From NCBI GenBank assembly GCA_002405515.1, contig DHLZ01000133.1, positions 306 to 20,983 of the forward strand: 20,678 bases of DNA, written 5' to 3'. The first letter of the stretch is position 1; every line of letters begins with the position of its first letter. The position numbers and the translations under genes were made by a program. The notes under the pieces were generated by a model. It worked only from the letters and a program-made list of their open reading frames with translations. It was not told the origin of the DNA and searched no databases. The DNA comes from Planctomycetaceae bacterium UBA4655 (GTDB lineage Bacteria > Planctomycetota > Planctomycetia > Pirellulales > UBA1268). Shown piece after piece: positions 1-7,798 of this stretch.

Positions 1-482
1 GGCAACCGCGCAACTCGCCTCAGTTCTCCTGGCTTGCCTGCTTCTGGGTGCGCAAATCCCGTGCCGAACAGGATTGCCCTCCCGGCCTCGGCTCTCTGCA
101 TGTCCGCTTCGTGATATTTCTGCCGGCGGGCTTCGCGGTATCCTGCCTTCGCTTGCTCCCACAGCCCGGCGACATGGCATGGGCAGCCCCGAATCGTCAA
201 ACGTGGCACTGATTGGGGCACACAGGCACTCTGATGCTGAACGCTGGGCGAGCGGACGTCGAGGAGCATCTGGTGTATCCTCACCGAAGAGACGATGCGT
301 CCGCTCCCCCGGCGGCAATGCGGCCTCCATCAACTGCCCCGGAGCGGTTTCCCTCCCAGCGGGACCAATACGGTCTGCTGCAGGCGGATTCGGGACCGGG
401 AATCCACTTCCGGGACAACATCAACTCCCCACTCGACTCGCGCATCGGGCTTCCGGTGCGCGGGCAGCGGCGAACGGCCCAT
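1..482. other. Left-edge region with no supported gene
   Basis: No reading frame here has a recognisable domain, a Shine-Dalgarno-supported start, or the strong third-position GC bias seen in the rest of the window. The longest plus-strand frames are rich in Arg, Ser and Pro and run into the antisense of the recombinase gene. On the minus strand, one frame is open from about position 329 leftwards off the window (ATG at 269). From about position 155 leftwards its translation (LWEQAKAGYREARRQ and onwards) looks mildly protein-like, so the 5' end of a gene lying further left cannot be excluded. A weak hairpin (396-414, one mismatch, 5-nt loop) lies downstream of the recombinase stop but has no T-tract. 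No tRNA-like T-loop or other RNA gene was recognised. Confidence 0.4.
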
Positions 483-1430
483 CTACCTGGCCCGCGGATG
501 CGCCTTGTCGAAGGCGTCGAGGAGGCGGCTCGTCGTGACGTGCGTGTAGATCTGCGTCGTCGTGATGCTCTTGTGGCCGAGGAGTTCCTGGACGCTGCGG
601 ATGTCGGCGCCGGCGTCGAGGAGGTGTGTCGCGAAGCTGTGACGCAGGGTGTGGGGGCTCGCGCGGCCGGCGAGGCCCGCCGCCTGGAGGTGCTTTTCCA
701 GCAGCCTCGCCACGCCGCGGACGCCCAGCCTGCCGCCGAGCTTGTTGGTGAAGAGAGGGCGGCGAGGCCCGGCTGCCGTCGCCCTCGGCTTTGCCCTTGC
801 GGCGATCCACTCGCCAATCGCCGCGCGGGCGTGCGAGCCCACGACGCCGAGCCGCTCGCGGCGGCCCTTCCCTCGGATGCGAACGGTTCCGGAGCGGAGA
901 TCGAGATCGCCGTCGTCGAGGCCCGACAGTTCGTGCACCCGCAGCCCCGCCGAGTACATGAGTTCGAGGATCGCCCGATCCCGCAGGCCCGCCGCCGAGC
1001 CCGGCTTGGGTGCGCGGAGGAGTCGGCCGATCTCCTCCCGCGTGAGGAACCGTGGCAGCTTGCGGCTCTGACGGGGGCTCCGCAGCGGCTTGGCGGGGTT
1101 CGTGGGACACCATCCCTCCCGCTGTCCGAAACGATAGAAGCTTCGCATGCTCGCGAGCTTCCGGGCGATCGTGGCTGGCGCATAGCCGGCGGCGTGGAGC
1201 CCGGCGGCGAATCGGCGCAGGACCGCCGTGCTCGCCTCGCCGGGCGAACGGCAGGAGGCCGACTCCAGAAACTCCTGGAGTTGCACGAGATCCTCCCGGT
1301 AGCTCTTCTGGGTCAGCCGTGACCCGCCCCGCTCGGCGGCGATGAAGGCGAGGAAGCGTTCGATGGCTCGGCCCGTCGCCCCCTGCAACCGGGGCGATGC
1401 GTCGGCCGATGCGGGCACGTCAGGCGGCAT
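483..1430 (-). CDS. xerC: Tyrosine recombinase, XerC/XerD type
   Basis: This is a 315-aa site-specific recombinase of the phage-integrase family. Xer proteins resolve chromosome dimers at dif by strand exchange through a covalent 3'-phosphotyrosine intermediate. The N-terminal SAM-like core-binding domain covers roughly residues 15-105 and the catalytic domain roughly 125-305. The full catalytic set is visible: R164 (SAGLRVHEL), K188 (RGKGRRE), H260 and R263 (HTLRHSFATHLLDAG), H286 (LLGHKS) and nucleophile Y295 (TTTQIYTHV). The length is typical of Xer proteins. ATG at 1430 is preferred over an ATG 8 codons upstream, because 1430 gives a normal N-terminus and a short overlap with the upstream gene. 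That overlap (1420-1430) implies translational coupling. No phage genes or att repeats are nearby, which favours a housekeeping Xer over a mobile-element integrase. XerC and XerD cannot be separated by eye. Confidence 0.9.
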   Translation of the reverse strand: MPPDVPASADASPRLQGATGRAIERFLAFIAAERGGSRLTQKSYREDLVQLQEFLESASCRSPGEASTAVLRRFAAGLHAAGYAPATIARKLASMRSFYRFGQREGWCPTNPAKPLRSPRQSRKLPRFLTREEIGRLLRAPKPGSAAGLRDRAILELMYSAGLRVHELSGLDDGDLDLRSGTVRIRGKGRRERLGVVGSHARAAIGEWIAARAKPRATAAGPRRPLFTNKLGGRLGVRGVARLLEKHLQAAGLAGRASPHTLRHSFATHLLDAGADIRSVQELLGHKSITTTQIYTHVTTSRLLDAFDKAHPRAR

Positions 1431-1653
1431 GATCGGCCGGCGGCACGAACCCAACGCTCCGATTGCGTGGCCGGGCCTGCCGGACCTTCTGGCTGAGCAC
1501 GGACGCGTCGTACCAGCTGAAGCTCAGATCCGGATTGGCCGCATGGCGGGCCAGGGCCTTCAGGGTTTCGTCGCGGCTCTCGTCGTCGAACAGGAACACG
1601 TATCGTTCCGAACCCTTCACCAGGGCGATGACGTTGATGTCGCGTGAAGCCAT
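1420..1653 (-). CDS. Small hypothetical protein upstream of xerC
   Basis: This is a 77-aa protein of unknown function starting at ATG 1653; its stop overlaps the start of the recombinase by 11 bases, so the two are probably co-transcribed. The N-terminal half reads like a compact alpha/beta fold: a hydrophobic strand (residues 6-12), a second strand (YVFLFDDES, 18-26), a helix (DETLKALARHAANP, 28-41) and a strand-like SFSWYD (45-50). The last 20 residues are basic and probably disordered. There is no signal peptide and no known catalytic motif. The coding character is good: the residue pattern is balanced and the frame ends exactly at the coupled start of the next gene. I recall similar short proteins in planctomycetes, but I assign no function. 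Confidence 0.7.
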   Translation of the reverse strand: MASRDINVIALVKGSERYVFLFDDESRDETLKALARHAANPDLSFSWYDASVLSQKVRQARPRNRSVGFVPPADHAA

Positions 1654-1835
1654 GAGAAATCCCGTGGTCGTTCGAGAACTCGCCTGCCGATGCACGGACC
1701 CATGGTGGCAGCCGATCGGCATGCCGCGACCAAAAGGGGTATCGGCACGAATGCGAGCGGGACCCCACAACGGACACGGCAGGCCTCCGGGTCGCCGTGA
1801 TCGGGGCATTTGGACGTGCCGGCCCCCGAAACCCG

Positions 1836-2519
1836 TCAGCAGAGATCCGACAAACCCCGGAGGCCGAGCGGTTCCCGGGAATAGAAGGGCTCTCCGTGAC
1901 GAGCACCGATGAGGGAGCCCCACCAGCTTGCCGCGGCATCCACCCTTTCCGGGACGGTCGGGCCTGCCGAGTTCCCCGCGAACTGGCTGGCGTAGCAGGC
2001 TATCGCCCGACATTTCAGTTCGTGGAACGGCGAGGTGTCGATGATGAACGCCGGTTGCCGGACGAGCCGCAGATGGACGCACGGGTAGTACCAGATCCGT
2101 TCGGGATGAAACGGGCTTCCTGCCAGGTCGCACTTGGTCAGCTTGGCCCAGAATCTGGCCGCTTCGACGAGTCTCGTCGCGGCGACGTGGTCCGGGTGGG
2201 CATCGACCCAGTAGGGGGCGAACAGCCATCTCGGACGCGTCGTGCGAATCACCTCGGCCAGCCGGCCTCGGGCCTCGAGCGTGGCCCGCAGCCGACGGTT
2301 CGGCAGGCCGAGGTTCTGTCGCCAAGGCAGTTGAAGAACCGCGGTGGCTTCGGCGGTCTCCCTCGCCCGAATCTCCGGGGATCCGTTCGGCGTCGGTTCG
2401 CCGTCGGTGAGGTCGAGCACCCCGACGGACAGCCCTCTGGAAATCATGAGGGCTATCGTCCCGGCCATGCCGAGCTCCGCGTCGTCGGGATGCGGGGCGA
2501 TCACGAGGCAGTCGAGCAT
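1836..2519 (-). CDS. bshB1: Bacillithiol biosynthesis deacetylase BshB1 (LmbE/PIG-L family)
   Basis: This is a 227-aa zinc-dependent deacetylase. In the bacillithiol pathway BshB1 removes the acetyl group from N-acetylglucosaminyl-malate, giving GlcN-malate, to which BshC then adds cysteine. The hallmark PIG-L motif is at the N-terminus (APHPDDAELG, with H10, D12 and D13) and the downstream HPDH motif is at residues 108-111 (DAHPDHVAATRLVEAA). The loop DLTDGEPTPNG (36-46) and the C-terminal segment KCRAIACYASQF are BshB1-like and argue against the mycothiol deacetylase MshB, which is longer. ATG 2519 is chosen because it places the metal motif at residue 8, as in relatives; in-frame sequence upstream is low in plausibility. 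The enzyme is cytosolic. bshA and bshC are not in the window. The gene is divergent from the M32 peptidase. Confidence 0.85.
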   Translation of the reverse strand: MLDCLVIAPHPDDAELGMAGTIALMISRGLSVGVLDLTDGEPTPNGSPEIRARETAEATAVLQLPWRQNLGLPNRRLRATLEARGRLAEVIRTTRPRWLFAPYWVDAHPDHVAATRLVEAARFWAKLTKCDLAGSPFHPERIWYYPCVHLRLVRQPAFIIDTSPFHELKCRAIACYASQFAGNSAGPTVPERVDAAASWWGSLIGARHGEPFYSREPLGLRGLSDLC

Positions 2520-2540
2520 GTCGGGCCGGCTTTCTGGCTC

Positions 2541-2569
2541 TTGGCAAAGCAACGCACAATGCGTGGAAT
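2541..2569 (+). promoter_or_regulatory. Possible sigma-70-type promoter for the M32 peptidase gene
   Basis: TTGGCA (2541-2546) and TGGAAT (2564-2569) are separated by 17 bases, about 70 bases before the peptidase start. The match to TTGACA/TATAAT is moderate. A short CGCA-CAA-TGCG inverted repeat (2553-2563) lies in the spacer. Tentative. Confidence 0.3.
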
Positions 2570-2640
2570 GGAGATTCCGCGGCGGACGGCGTTCAACGAG
2601 TGTCGCCTCCCGCCGCCCCGCGTCAAATGAGGGTGCAACG

Positions 2641-4197
2641 ATGACCGAGTCCGAGGCCCGGAACGGGCCGGAGGCCGCCTGGCAGAAGGCCTTCGAAGAT
2701 GTCTGCGACCATGCGAGGCGGTCCGCCGCGATCGGATCGGTCGAATCGCTCCTCGGCTGGGACGAGCAGACCATGATGCCCGCCCGGGCTTCCGACCACC
2801 GGGCTGATCAGGCGGCGGCGATCGCGGGCCTGCTCCATGCCCACCGGACCGATCGGGCCCACGGCGAACGGCTCGCCAGTCTGGCCGAGGGGCCGGCGGG
2901 AACCGGTGATTCCGAAATCGCGGCGACGATTCGGCGACTCCACGACGACTTCCGCAAGCAGTCGCGGCTTCCCGCGAGGCTCGTGGAGGAGATCGCGCGG
3001 ACCTGCGTCCGAGCTCAGGCGGCCTGGGTCGAGGCGAGGAAGCGTTCCGACTGGTCGCTGCTCGAACCGTGGATCGGCCGGGTCATGGCCCTCAAGCGGG
3101 AGCAGGGGACGTGTCAGCTGCCAGACCGCGATCCCTACGACGCGCTCATGGACGACTACGAGCCGGCCGCTCGCGGCTCCCGGATCGCGGAGAGGTTCGG
3201 GCGGCTGCGGGAGCAGATCGTGCCACTCGTGCGGGCGATCGCAGACGCTCCTCGGCGGCCGCTCGATGACGTCGTGCACCGCCACTATCCCCGGCCCGCG
3301 CAGGAGGCATTCGTGCGACGGATCGCCTCCGGGATCGGGTTCGACTTTGGCAGGGGGCGGCTCGACACGTCGGAACATCCCTTCTGCTCCACCATCGGGC
3401 CGCATGACTGCCGGATCACGACGCGCTGGGACGAGCACGACCTCTTTACGGCGGTCTACGGCGTCCTGCACGAGGCCGGGCACGGCCTGTACGAGCAGGG
3501 CTTGCGGCCGGAGTGGTTCGGCCTGCCGCCCGGCGAAGCGGCATCGCTCGCCGTCCACGAATCCCAGTCTCGATTCTGGGAGAACATGGTGGGGCGTTCG
3601 GCCGGATTTTGGGAGTGGTGCCTGCCGATCGCGAGGGAGGCGTTTCCCGAATCGCTCGGGGACGTCACGGCACGGCAGCTGCACGAGGCGACGCTCGTGG
3701 TTCGTCCATCGTTCATTCGAGTCGAGGCCGACGAGGTCACCTACAACCTGCACGTCATGCTGAGATTCGACCTCGAGCGGGCGATGATTCGCGGGGAACT
3801 CCAGGTCGCCGATCTTCGCGATGCGTGGAACGAGAGGTTCGCGGCGGACCTCGGCCTCAGGATCGACCGGGACGTCGATGGTGTCGTGCAGGACGTTCAC
3901 TGGCCCGCGGGACTCGTCGGCTATTTTCCGACGTACACGCTCGGCTCAATGCACGCGGCACAGCTGATGGCGGCGGTCCGGCGACGGCTCGGCGACATCG
4001 ACGGGCTCGTTCGGCGGGGGGAGTTCTCGCCGGTGCTCGACTGGTTGCGGACCAACGTCCACCTTCGGGGCAGGCTGCTCGAGTCCGACGCGGTCATGGA
4101 AGCTGCGACCGGAGAGCCTCCCTCGGAGCGTCATCTCGTCGAGAGCCTCTGGCACCGGTACGGCCCGGCCCACGGACTTCCGTCGCGGCCATCGTGA
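2641..4197 (+). CDS. Carboxypeptidase Taq (M32) family metallopeptidase
   Basis: This is a 518-aa cytosolic zinc carboxypeptidase that removes C-terminal residues with broad specificity. The M32 signature is complete. HEAGH lies at residues 277-281 (H277 and H281 as zinc ligands, E278 as catalytic Glu). The third ligand is E307 in HESQSRFWEN, exactly 30 residues after H277, the spacing found in characterised M32 enzymes. Upstream is the HPF block (SEHPFCSTIGPHDCRIT); downstream are the RVEADEVTYNLHV segment and a YFPTYTLGSMHAAQL block near the C-terminus. The length matches the family (about 500 aa) and there is no signal peptide. ATG 2641 is supported by GAGGG at 2629-2633 with 7-nt spacing. 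The gene is divergent from bshB1 and is followed by a GC-rich tandem repeat and a new promoter, so it may be monocistronic. Confidence 0.95.
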   Translation: MTESEARNGPEAAWQKAFEDVCDHARRSAAIGSVESLLGWDEQTMMPARASDHRADQAAAIAGLLHAHRTDRAHGERLASLAEGPAGTGDSEIAATIRRLHDDFRKQSRLPARLVEEIARTCVRAQAAWVEARKRSDWSLLEPWIGRVMALKREQGTCQLPDRDPYDALMDDYEPAARGSRIAERFGRLREQIVPLVRAIADAPRRPLDDVVHRHYPRPAQEAFVRRIASGIGFDFGRGRLDTSEHPFCSTIGPHDCRITTRWDEHDLFTAVYGVLHEAGHGLYEQGLRPEWFGLPPGEAASLAVHESQSRFWENMVGRSAGFWEWCLPIAREAFPESLGDVTARQLHEATLVVRPSFIRVEADEVTYNLHVMLRFDLERAMIRGELQVADLRDAWNERFAADLGLRIDRDVDGVVQDVHWPAGLVGYFPTYTLGSMHAAQLMAAVRRRLGDIDGLVRRGEFSPVLDWLRTNVHLRGRLLESDAVMEAATGEPPSERHLVESLWHRYGPAHGLPSRPS

Positions 4198-4236
4198 GGC
4201 CGTTCGGGCGGCGGCGAGGGGCCGTTCGGGCGGCGG
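4198..4236. repeat. Perfect 17-bp direct repeat after the M32 stop codon
   Basis: GGCCGTTCGGGCGGCGG occurs at 4198-4214 and again, without mismatch, at 4220-4236 (period 22, 5-nt gap). It starts on the base after the M32 stop and ends 20 bases before the putative promoter of the next gene. It could be a slippage duplication or a pair of binding sites. Confidence 0.7.
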
Positions 4237-4256
4237 AAATCCGCAGCGGGCAGGCT

Positions 4257-4287
4257 TTGCACCCCAGCGGCCTTCCGATGGTAGAAT
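4257..4287 (+). promoter_or_regulatory. Probable promoter of the acidic membrane protein / amidase unit
   Basis: TTGCAC (4257-4262) and TAGAAT (4282-4287) are separated by 19 bases. The -10 is preceded by TGG, giving an extended -10 element (TGGTAGAAT). Transcription from about 4294 would leave a short leader carrying GGGAG (4297-4301), correctly spaced before ATG 4308, which is mutually consistent. The long spacer lowers confidence. Confidence 0.4.
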
Positions 4288-4307
4288 TCCGGTTCCGGGA
4301 GCACATC

Positions 4308-6260
4308 ATGGCAGGCGATGACAAGAACATCGGTTCGGGCGGGGCAGGCGATGGCGCGGACGATCCGTGGGCGGGGCTTGACTCCGACGCGGCGATGACC
4401 GGGGGCGACTCCTTCGAGTTCCCCGGGTTCGAATCCGTGTTGGACGAGACGGCTGATGATGGGCCGGTCTTGGATGAGTGGGCCAAGGGGTTCGCTCCGG
4501 AGGTCGCGCCGACGGCCGCGGAGTCGCCGACCGAAGCCGATGCGACCGGCGTGCCGGCTTTCGATGCGTTGTCGCTCGGCGCAGAGGATGGCGTGTTCAC
4601 CGACGAATCCGCCTGGAACGCCGGCGATCCGCTCGCGGCCGCCGCAAGCGATCCCTCGAATGCGGCGGAGTCGCCACTCGCGGTGTTCCCGCCCGCGGAC
4701 GCCGGGCTTCCAGCTGAGGCAAAGCTTTCGACCGAGGATCAGGGAACCCGCAAGGATGACCATGAAGGCCCTGAGGGGGGGCAGTGGCACGGTGTGGGAG
4801 AGGACGCGGATGCGGTGGCCCATCTCGCGGATGCCGCCGACCCGGAGGTCGATTCCGGAATCGTGGCCTTCGCCCAGCCCGACTCGGATCCGCCGTCGTC
4901 GATGGCCGAGCCCTGGGAGTCGGCCGAGCCGGGCGAATCGCTCGTCGTGGGAGAGGCGGGTTCCGGTGAAGGGGAGTCGCTCGTAGGGCAGCCGCAGGGA
5001 GGAGGCTCCACCATCCAGATCGGAACGGGCCGGTCGGGAATCCTTTCCTTCGGGGATTGGGGTGACGCAGCGGACGCGACATCGACCGATGCTTTGGCGA
5101 TTCCGTCGGAGGACGACGATCCGTTCGGTGGCCCTGCCTTCGACACTGCCACCGACGCGGTGGAGGTTGACGGAGGTTTCGGCGATGCTGGTGGTCTGGC
5201 GGCTGCCGCTGGCGCCGCCGCCGCCCCGACGGTTCGGCGGGTGATCAGGAGGCGATCAGGGGGGGGCGGGCTTGCCGCGGTGGTGAGCGTGCTTCTCGGG
5301 GGGGCGCTGGCGATCCCGATCGCCATCGGCATTCTCTTGTGGGGCCTCAAGAAAGACCCTTTCCAGATCGCGCCGAAGATGCCGGCATCGCTCGCGTTCC
5401 TGCTGCCACCGGAGTTCCAGGTGGCGGGGCAGGGCGGCCGGACTTCGTCGCAAGTGGCCGTGCGTCCGGAAGTGGTCGAGGCTTCCAGATCGCTCGATGA
5501 CCTCGTTGCGGACGCCGGCGGGTCCGAGCACGCCGGTGCATCCCAGCCGGGCGATGAACCCCGGCAAGCGGGTGCCACGGACCAACCGGCTGCGATCGAT
5601 GTCGGGTCCAAAGTGGTCGCGTCGACGCCGAAACCCGCCGAACCCCCGCGACCGCCGTCCCTCGACACCTCCGCGGTCGATGCGGCCGTCTCCTCCGCCG
5701 ACATGGTGACGAGTCGGCTGCTCGACGCCTCCGAGCAGGATCCGGAGTACAAGAGGCTCCTCAAGGATTGGTACACGGCGGTTTCCAGGGTCGGCGCGGA
5801 GATCGTGGCGATCGAACAGGAGGCGTCCGGTTCGGGCGCCGAGTTCGCCCCCGTCTCGCCCGCCTTGAGAAGGACGATCGGCCGGATCCTCGCCGATGAG
5901 CGGGCCAGCGAGCAGTTTGCGAAGCTCTCGCGGATGTGGCTGAAGTCACGCGGACGAACGTCGGACGGGGTGGTCCTTCCCGCCGTTCTCGGCGGTACGA
6001 GGAAGGTCGGCGTCTGGTGGGTCTCACGGGCGAGGGTCAGCGACGATCCGGCGGTGCCCGAGGTCGCAGTGCTCTCCCGGTCGCGGCCCGAAGCGTCCGA
6101 AGGGGATGCGGTCGTCGTCCTCGGCCTCGTGTTCGAGCCGGGCGTCGTCTGGGCGGCGGTATGCGACCGGTTCGAGCCGGTGACCGCCGCCGAGAATGCC
6201 CCGCCCGAGGAGCCCAAGTCCCCGGCCCCCGCCACCGAGGAGCTTTTCCCGCTCGAGTGA
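4308..6260 (+). CDS. Acidic single-pass membrane protein of unknown function
   Basis: This is a 650-aa protein that I do not recognise as a known family. Residues 1 to about 300 are strongly acidic and of low complexity (rich in D, E, G, A, P and S), probably disordered. A basic patch RRVIRRR follows, then a single hydrophobic segment at about residues 322-347 (rich in L, A, I, V and G, ending LLWGLKK). After the membrane come a Pro/Ser/Ala linker (about 350-460), a helical charged region (DPEYKRLLKDWYTAVSRV and onwards) and a beta-rich tail (GVWWVSRARV, AVVVLGLVFEPGVVWAAVC). The positive-inside rule suggests a cytoplasmic acidic N-terminus. ATG 4308 has GGGAG with 6-nt spacing; an upstream ATG at 4278 lies inside the putative promoter and is rejected. 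The stop overlaps the likely GTG start of the amidase, so the pair is probably co-expressed. The late beta-rich domain might bind a ligand or partner, but nothing identifies it. Confidence 0.8.
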   Translation: MAGDDKNIGSGGAGDGADDPWAGLDSDAAMTGGDSFEFPGFESVLDETADDGPVLDEWAKGFAPEVAPTAAESPTEADATGVPAFDALSLGAEDGVFTDESAWNAGDPLAAAASDPSNAAESPLAVFPPADAGLPAEAKLSTEDQGTRKDDHEGPEGGQWHGVGEDADAVAHLADAADPEVDSGIVAFAQPDSDPPSSMAEPWESAEPGESLVVGEAGSGEGESLVGQPQGGGSTIQIGTGRSGILSFGDWGDAADATSTDALAIPSEDDDPFGGPAFDTATDAVEVDGGFGDAGGLAAAAGAAAAPTVRRVIRRRSGGGGLAAVVSVLLGGALAIPIAIGILLWGLKKDPFQIAPKMPASLAFLLPPEFQVAGQGGRTSSQVAVRPEVVEASRSLDDLVADAGGSEHAGASQPGDEPRQAGATDQPAAIDVGSKVVASTPKPAEPPRPPSLDTSAVDAAVSSADMVTSRLLDASEQDPEYKRLLKDWYTAVSRVGAEIVAIEQEASGSGAEFAPVSPALRRTIGRILADERASEQFAKLSRMWLKSRGRTSDGVVLPAVLGGTRKVGVWWVSRARVSDDPAVPEVAVLSRSRPEASEGDAVVVLGLVFEPGVVWAAVCDRFEPVTAAENAPPEEPKSPAPATEELFPLE

Positions 6261-7786
6261 TCTTGGAACGAGAGGCAGCGGCGGGTCACGAGCAGTTTCC
6301 ATCGACGGTCGTCGGTGCCATGACGGCCGTTCGTGCCGGCCGGGCTTCCGTGGTGGACTTCTGGCAGCGTCATCTCGAACGGTTTCGCGCGACCCACGCC
6401 CCCCCTGACGGTCGCCTCAATGCCCTCGTGCAACCGCGGCACGAGGCTGCGATGGGGGAGGCGGCGGCGCTCGACGCAGGAGGAGGCGGGCCGCTCGCCG
6501 GCGTGATGGCGAGCGTGAAGGAATGTTTCGCGGTCGACGGGCTCGCGACCACGCTTGGCATACCCTCCCGGATCGATTGCAGGGATGCCGGATCGGGCGA
6601 GATGGTCCGCCGGCTCTCGCGGGCCGGGGTGGTCGTGGTGGGCAAGACGAACGTGCCGCAGGCGATGTTCCAGTTCGACTGCGAAAACCCGGTCTGGGGC
6701 CGGACGCTCCATCCGGACCGTCCCGACCGTGGGCCGGGGGGATCGAGCGGCGGCGACGCGGCGCTCGTCGCCGCCCGTGTCGTGCCGCTCGCCGTCGGCA
6801 CCGACCTGGCCGGCAGCATGCGTCAGCCCGCCCATGCCTGCGGCGTCACGAGCATCGTGCCAAGCTCCTCGTCGCTCGGGCCGTGCGGCGCGTTCGACAC
6901 GATGCCGCATCTGACGTGCCTGCGGCCGCGGGCCGGCTTCTTCGCCCGCACCGTCGAGGATCTGGCGGTCGTGCTCGATGCGATCCTCGACCGTCCGGTC
7001 GGATGGCAACGCCCGGACGTCGAGACACGTCCGTTGAGGGTCGGCTGGTGGGACGAGACGGGACCGATTTCGCCGTCCCCAGCCGTGCGGCGAGGCGTTC
7101 GCGAGGCGGTCGCGAGGTTGACGCTGGCCGGGCTCGAGGTTGCGGCGGTTTCGCCGACGTTGGCCGAAGAGGCGGCCTGGCTGCATCTCGCCATCCTCTC
7201 GAGCGACGGCGGGCGAAGCATCAGAGATCTGCTGGATGCCGACCGACCGATGCCGGGCATCGCCCGCAGTCTCGCGATCGCGGGTTTGCCCCGCCTCTTC
7301 CGGCCCGGCTTGGCGGCGTTCGCAAACCTCGCCGGCCGCCAGCTCGAGGCGAGGGCGCTGCTCGAGACCGGGCCGCGTGCGCGGCGGGGATTCGAGGTTC
7401 TCATGGCGCGTCGCGAGGAGATCCGCGGGCGATTGGCCGCCGAATGGCGGGATGCCGCCGGACGGGTCCCCGACGCGATCGTCTGCCCGGTGTTCGCCCT
7501 GCCGGCGCTGCGGCATGGGACGGCCTCCTCGCTCCTGCTGGCGGGCGTTCCCTGCTGCCTCGCGAGCCTGCTCGACTTCCCGGCAGGAGTCGTGCCGGTC
7601 ACCCTCGTCCGTGCCGACGAGTGTCGTGGCCGCGACGACTCCCGAGACCCGGTTCTGCGGGAGGCCGCGAGGACGGACGAGGGGAGCGAGGGACTGCCGA
7701 TCGGAGTGCAGGTGATCGCCGTCGACGGCCGCGAGGCGACGTTGCTCACCGTGATGCGGCACCTGGACGGATGCCTCTCCACCTGA
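6257..7786 (+). CDS. Amidase signature family hydrolase
   Basis: This is an enzyme of about 509 aa in the amidase signature family, which hydrolyses carboxamides with a Ser-cisSer-Lys triad. All three are visible: K88 (ASVKECF), S163 in the Gly/Ser loop (GPGGSSGGDAALVA) and nucleophile S187 (GTDLAGSMRQPAHACG). The spacings of 75 and 24 residues equal those of fatty acid amide hydrolase (K142/S217/S241), so the catalytic core is intact. The C-terminal part contains the expected IGVQVIA segment. GatA is unlikely: no gatB or gatC is adjacent and the motifs are divergent. The substrate is unknown. GTG 6257 overlaps the upstream stop (GTGA), suggesting coupled translation; ATG 6320 is the alternative start and would remove 21 residues without touching the triad. 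The 3' end is only 12 bases from the convergent CheB gene. Confidence 0.9.
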   Translation: MILEREAAAGHEQFPSTVVGAMTAVRAGRASVVDFWQRHLERFRATHAPPDGRLNALVQPRHEAAMGEAAALDAGGGGPLAGVMASVKECFAVDGLATTLGIPSRIDCRDAGSGEMVRRLSRAGVVVVGKTNVPQAMFQFDCENPVWGRTLHPDRPDRGPGGSSGGDAALVAARVVPLAVGTDLAGSMRQPAHACGVTSIVPSSSSLGPCGAFDTMPHLTCLRPRAGFFARTVEDLAVVLDAILDRPVGWQRPDVETRPLRVGWWDETGPISPSPAVRRGVREAVARLTLAGLEVAAVSPTLAEEAAWLHLAILSSDGGRSIRDLLDADRPMPGIARSLAIAGLPRLFRPGLAAFANLAGRQLEARALLETGPRARRGFEVLMARREEIRGRLAAEWRDAAGRVPDAIVCPVFALPALRHGTASSLLLAGVPCCLASLLDFPAGVVPVTLVRADECRGRDDSRDPVLREAARTDEGSEGLPIGVQVIAVDGREATLLTVMRHLDGCLST

Positions 7787-7798
7787 CGGCCGTCGTCG

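Noticed and set aside
1..269. Minus-strand frame open off the left edge (ATG at 269)
   Set aside because: Part of the translation looks protein-like, but third-position GC is lower than in neighbouring genes, no Shine-Dalgarno is evident and no family is recognised; kept only as a note.
74..538. Plus-strand open frame at the left edge (154 codons), preceded by a hydrophobic signal-like stretch
   Set aside because: It is rich in Arg/Ser/Pro, lacks domain-like segments and a ribosome-binding site, and its end is antisense to the well-supported recombinase gene.
483..1430. Integrase of an integrated mobile element
   Set aside because: No adjacent tRNA, att-like direct repeats, phage or transfer genes; a protein of Xer length in a housekeeping-like context is the simpler reading.
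4739..7762. Very long minus-strand open frame (about 1000 codons)
   Set aside because: It is antisense to the acidic membrane protein and the amidase. Its translation is compositionally biased and low in hydrophobic pattern: a typical high-GC shadow frame.
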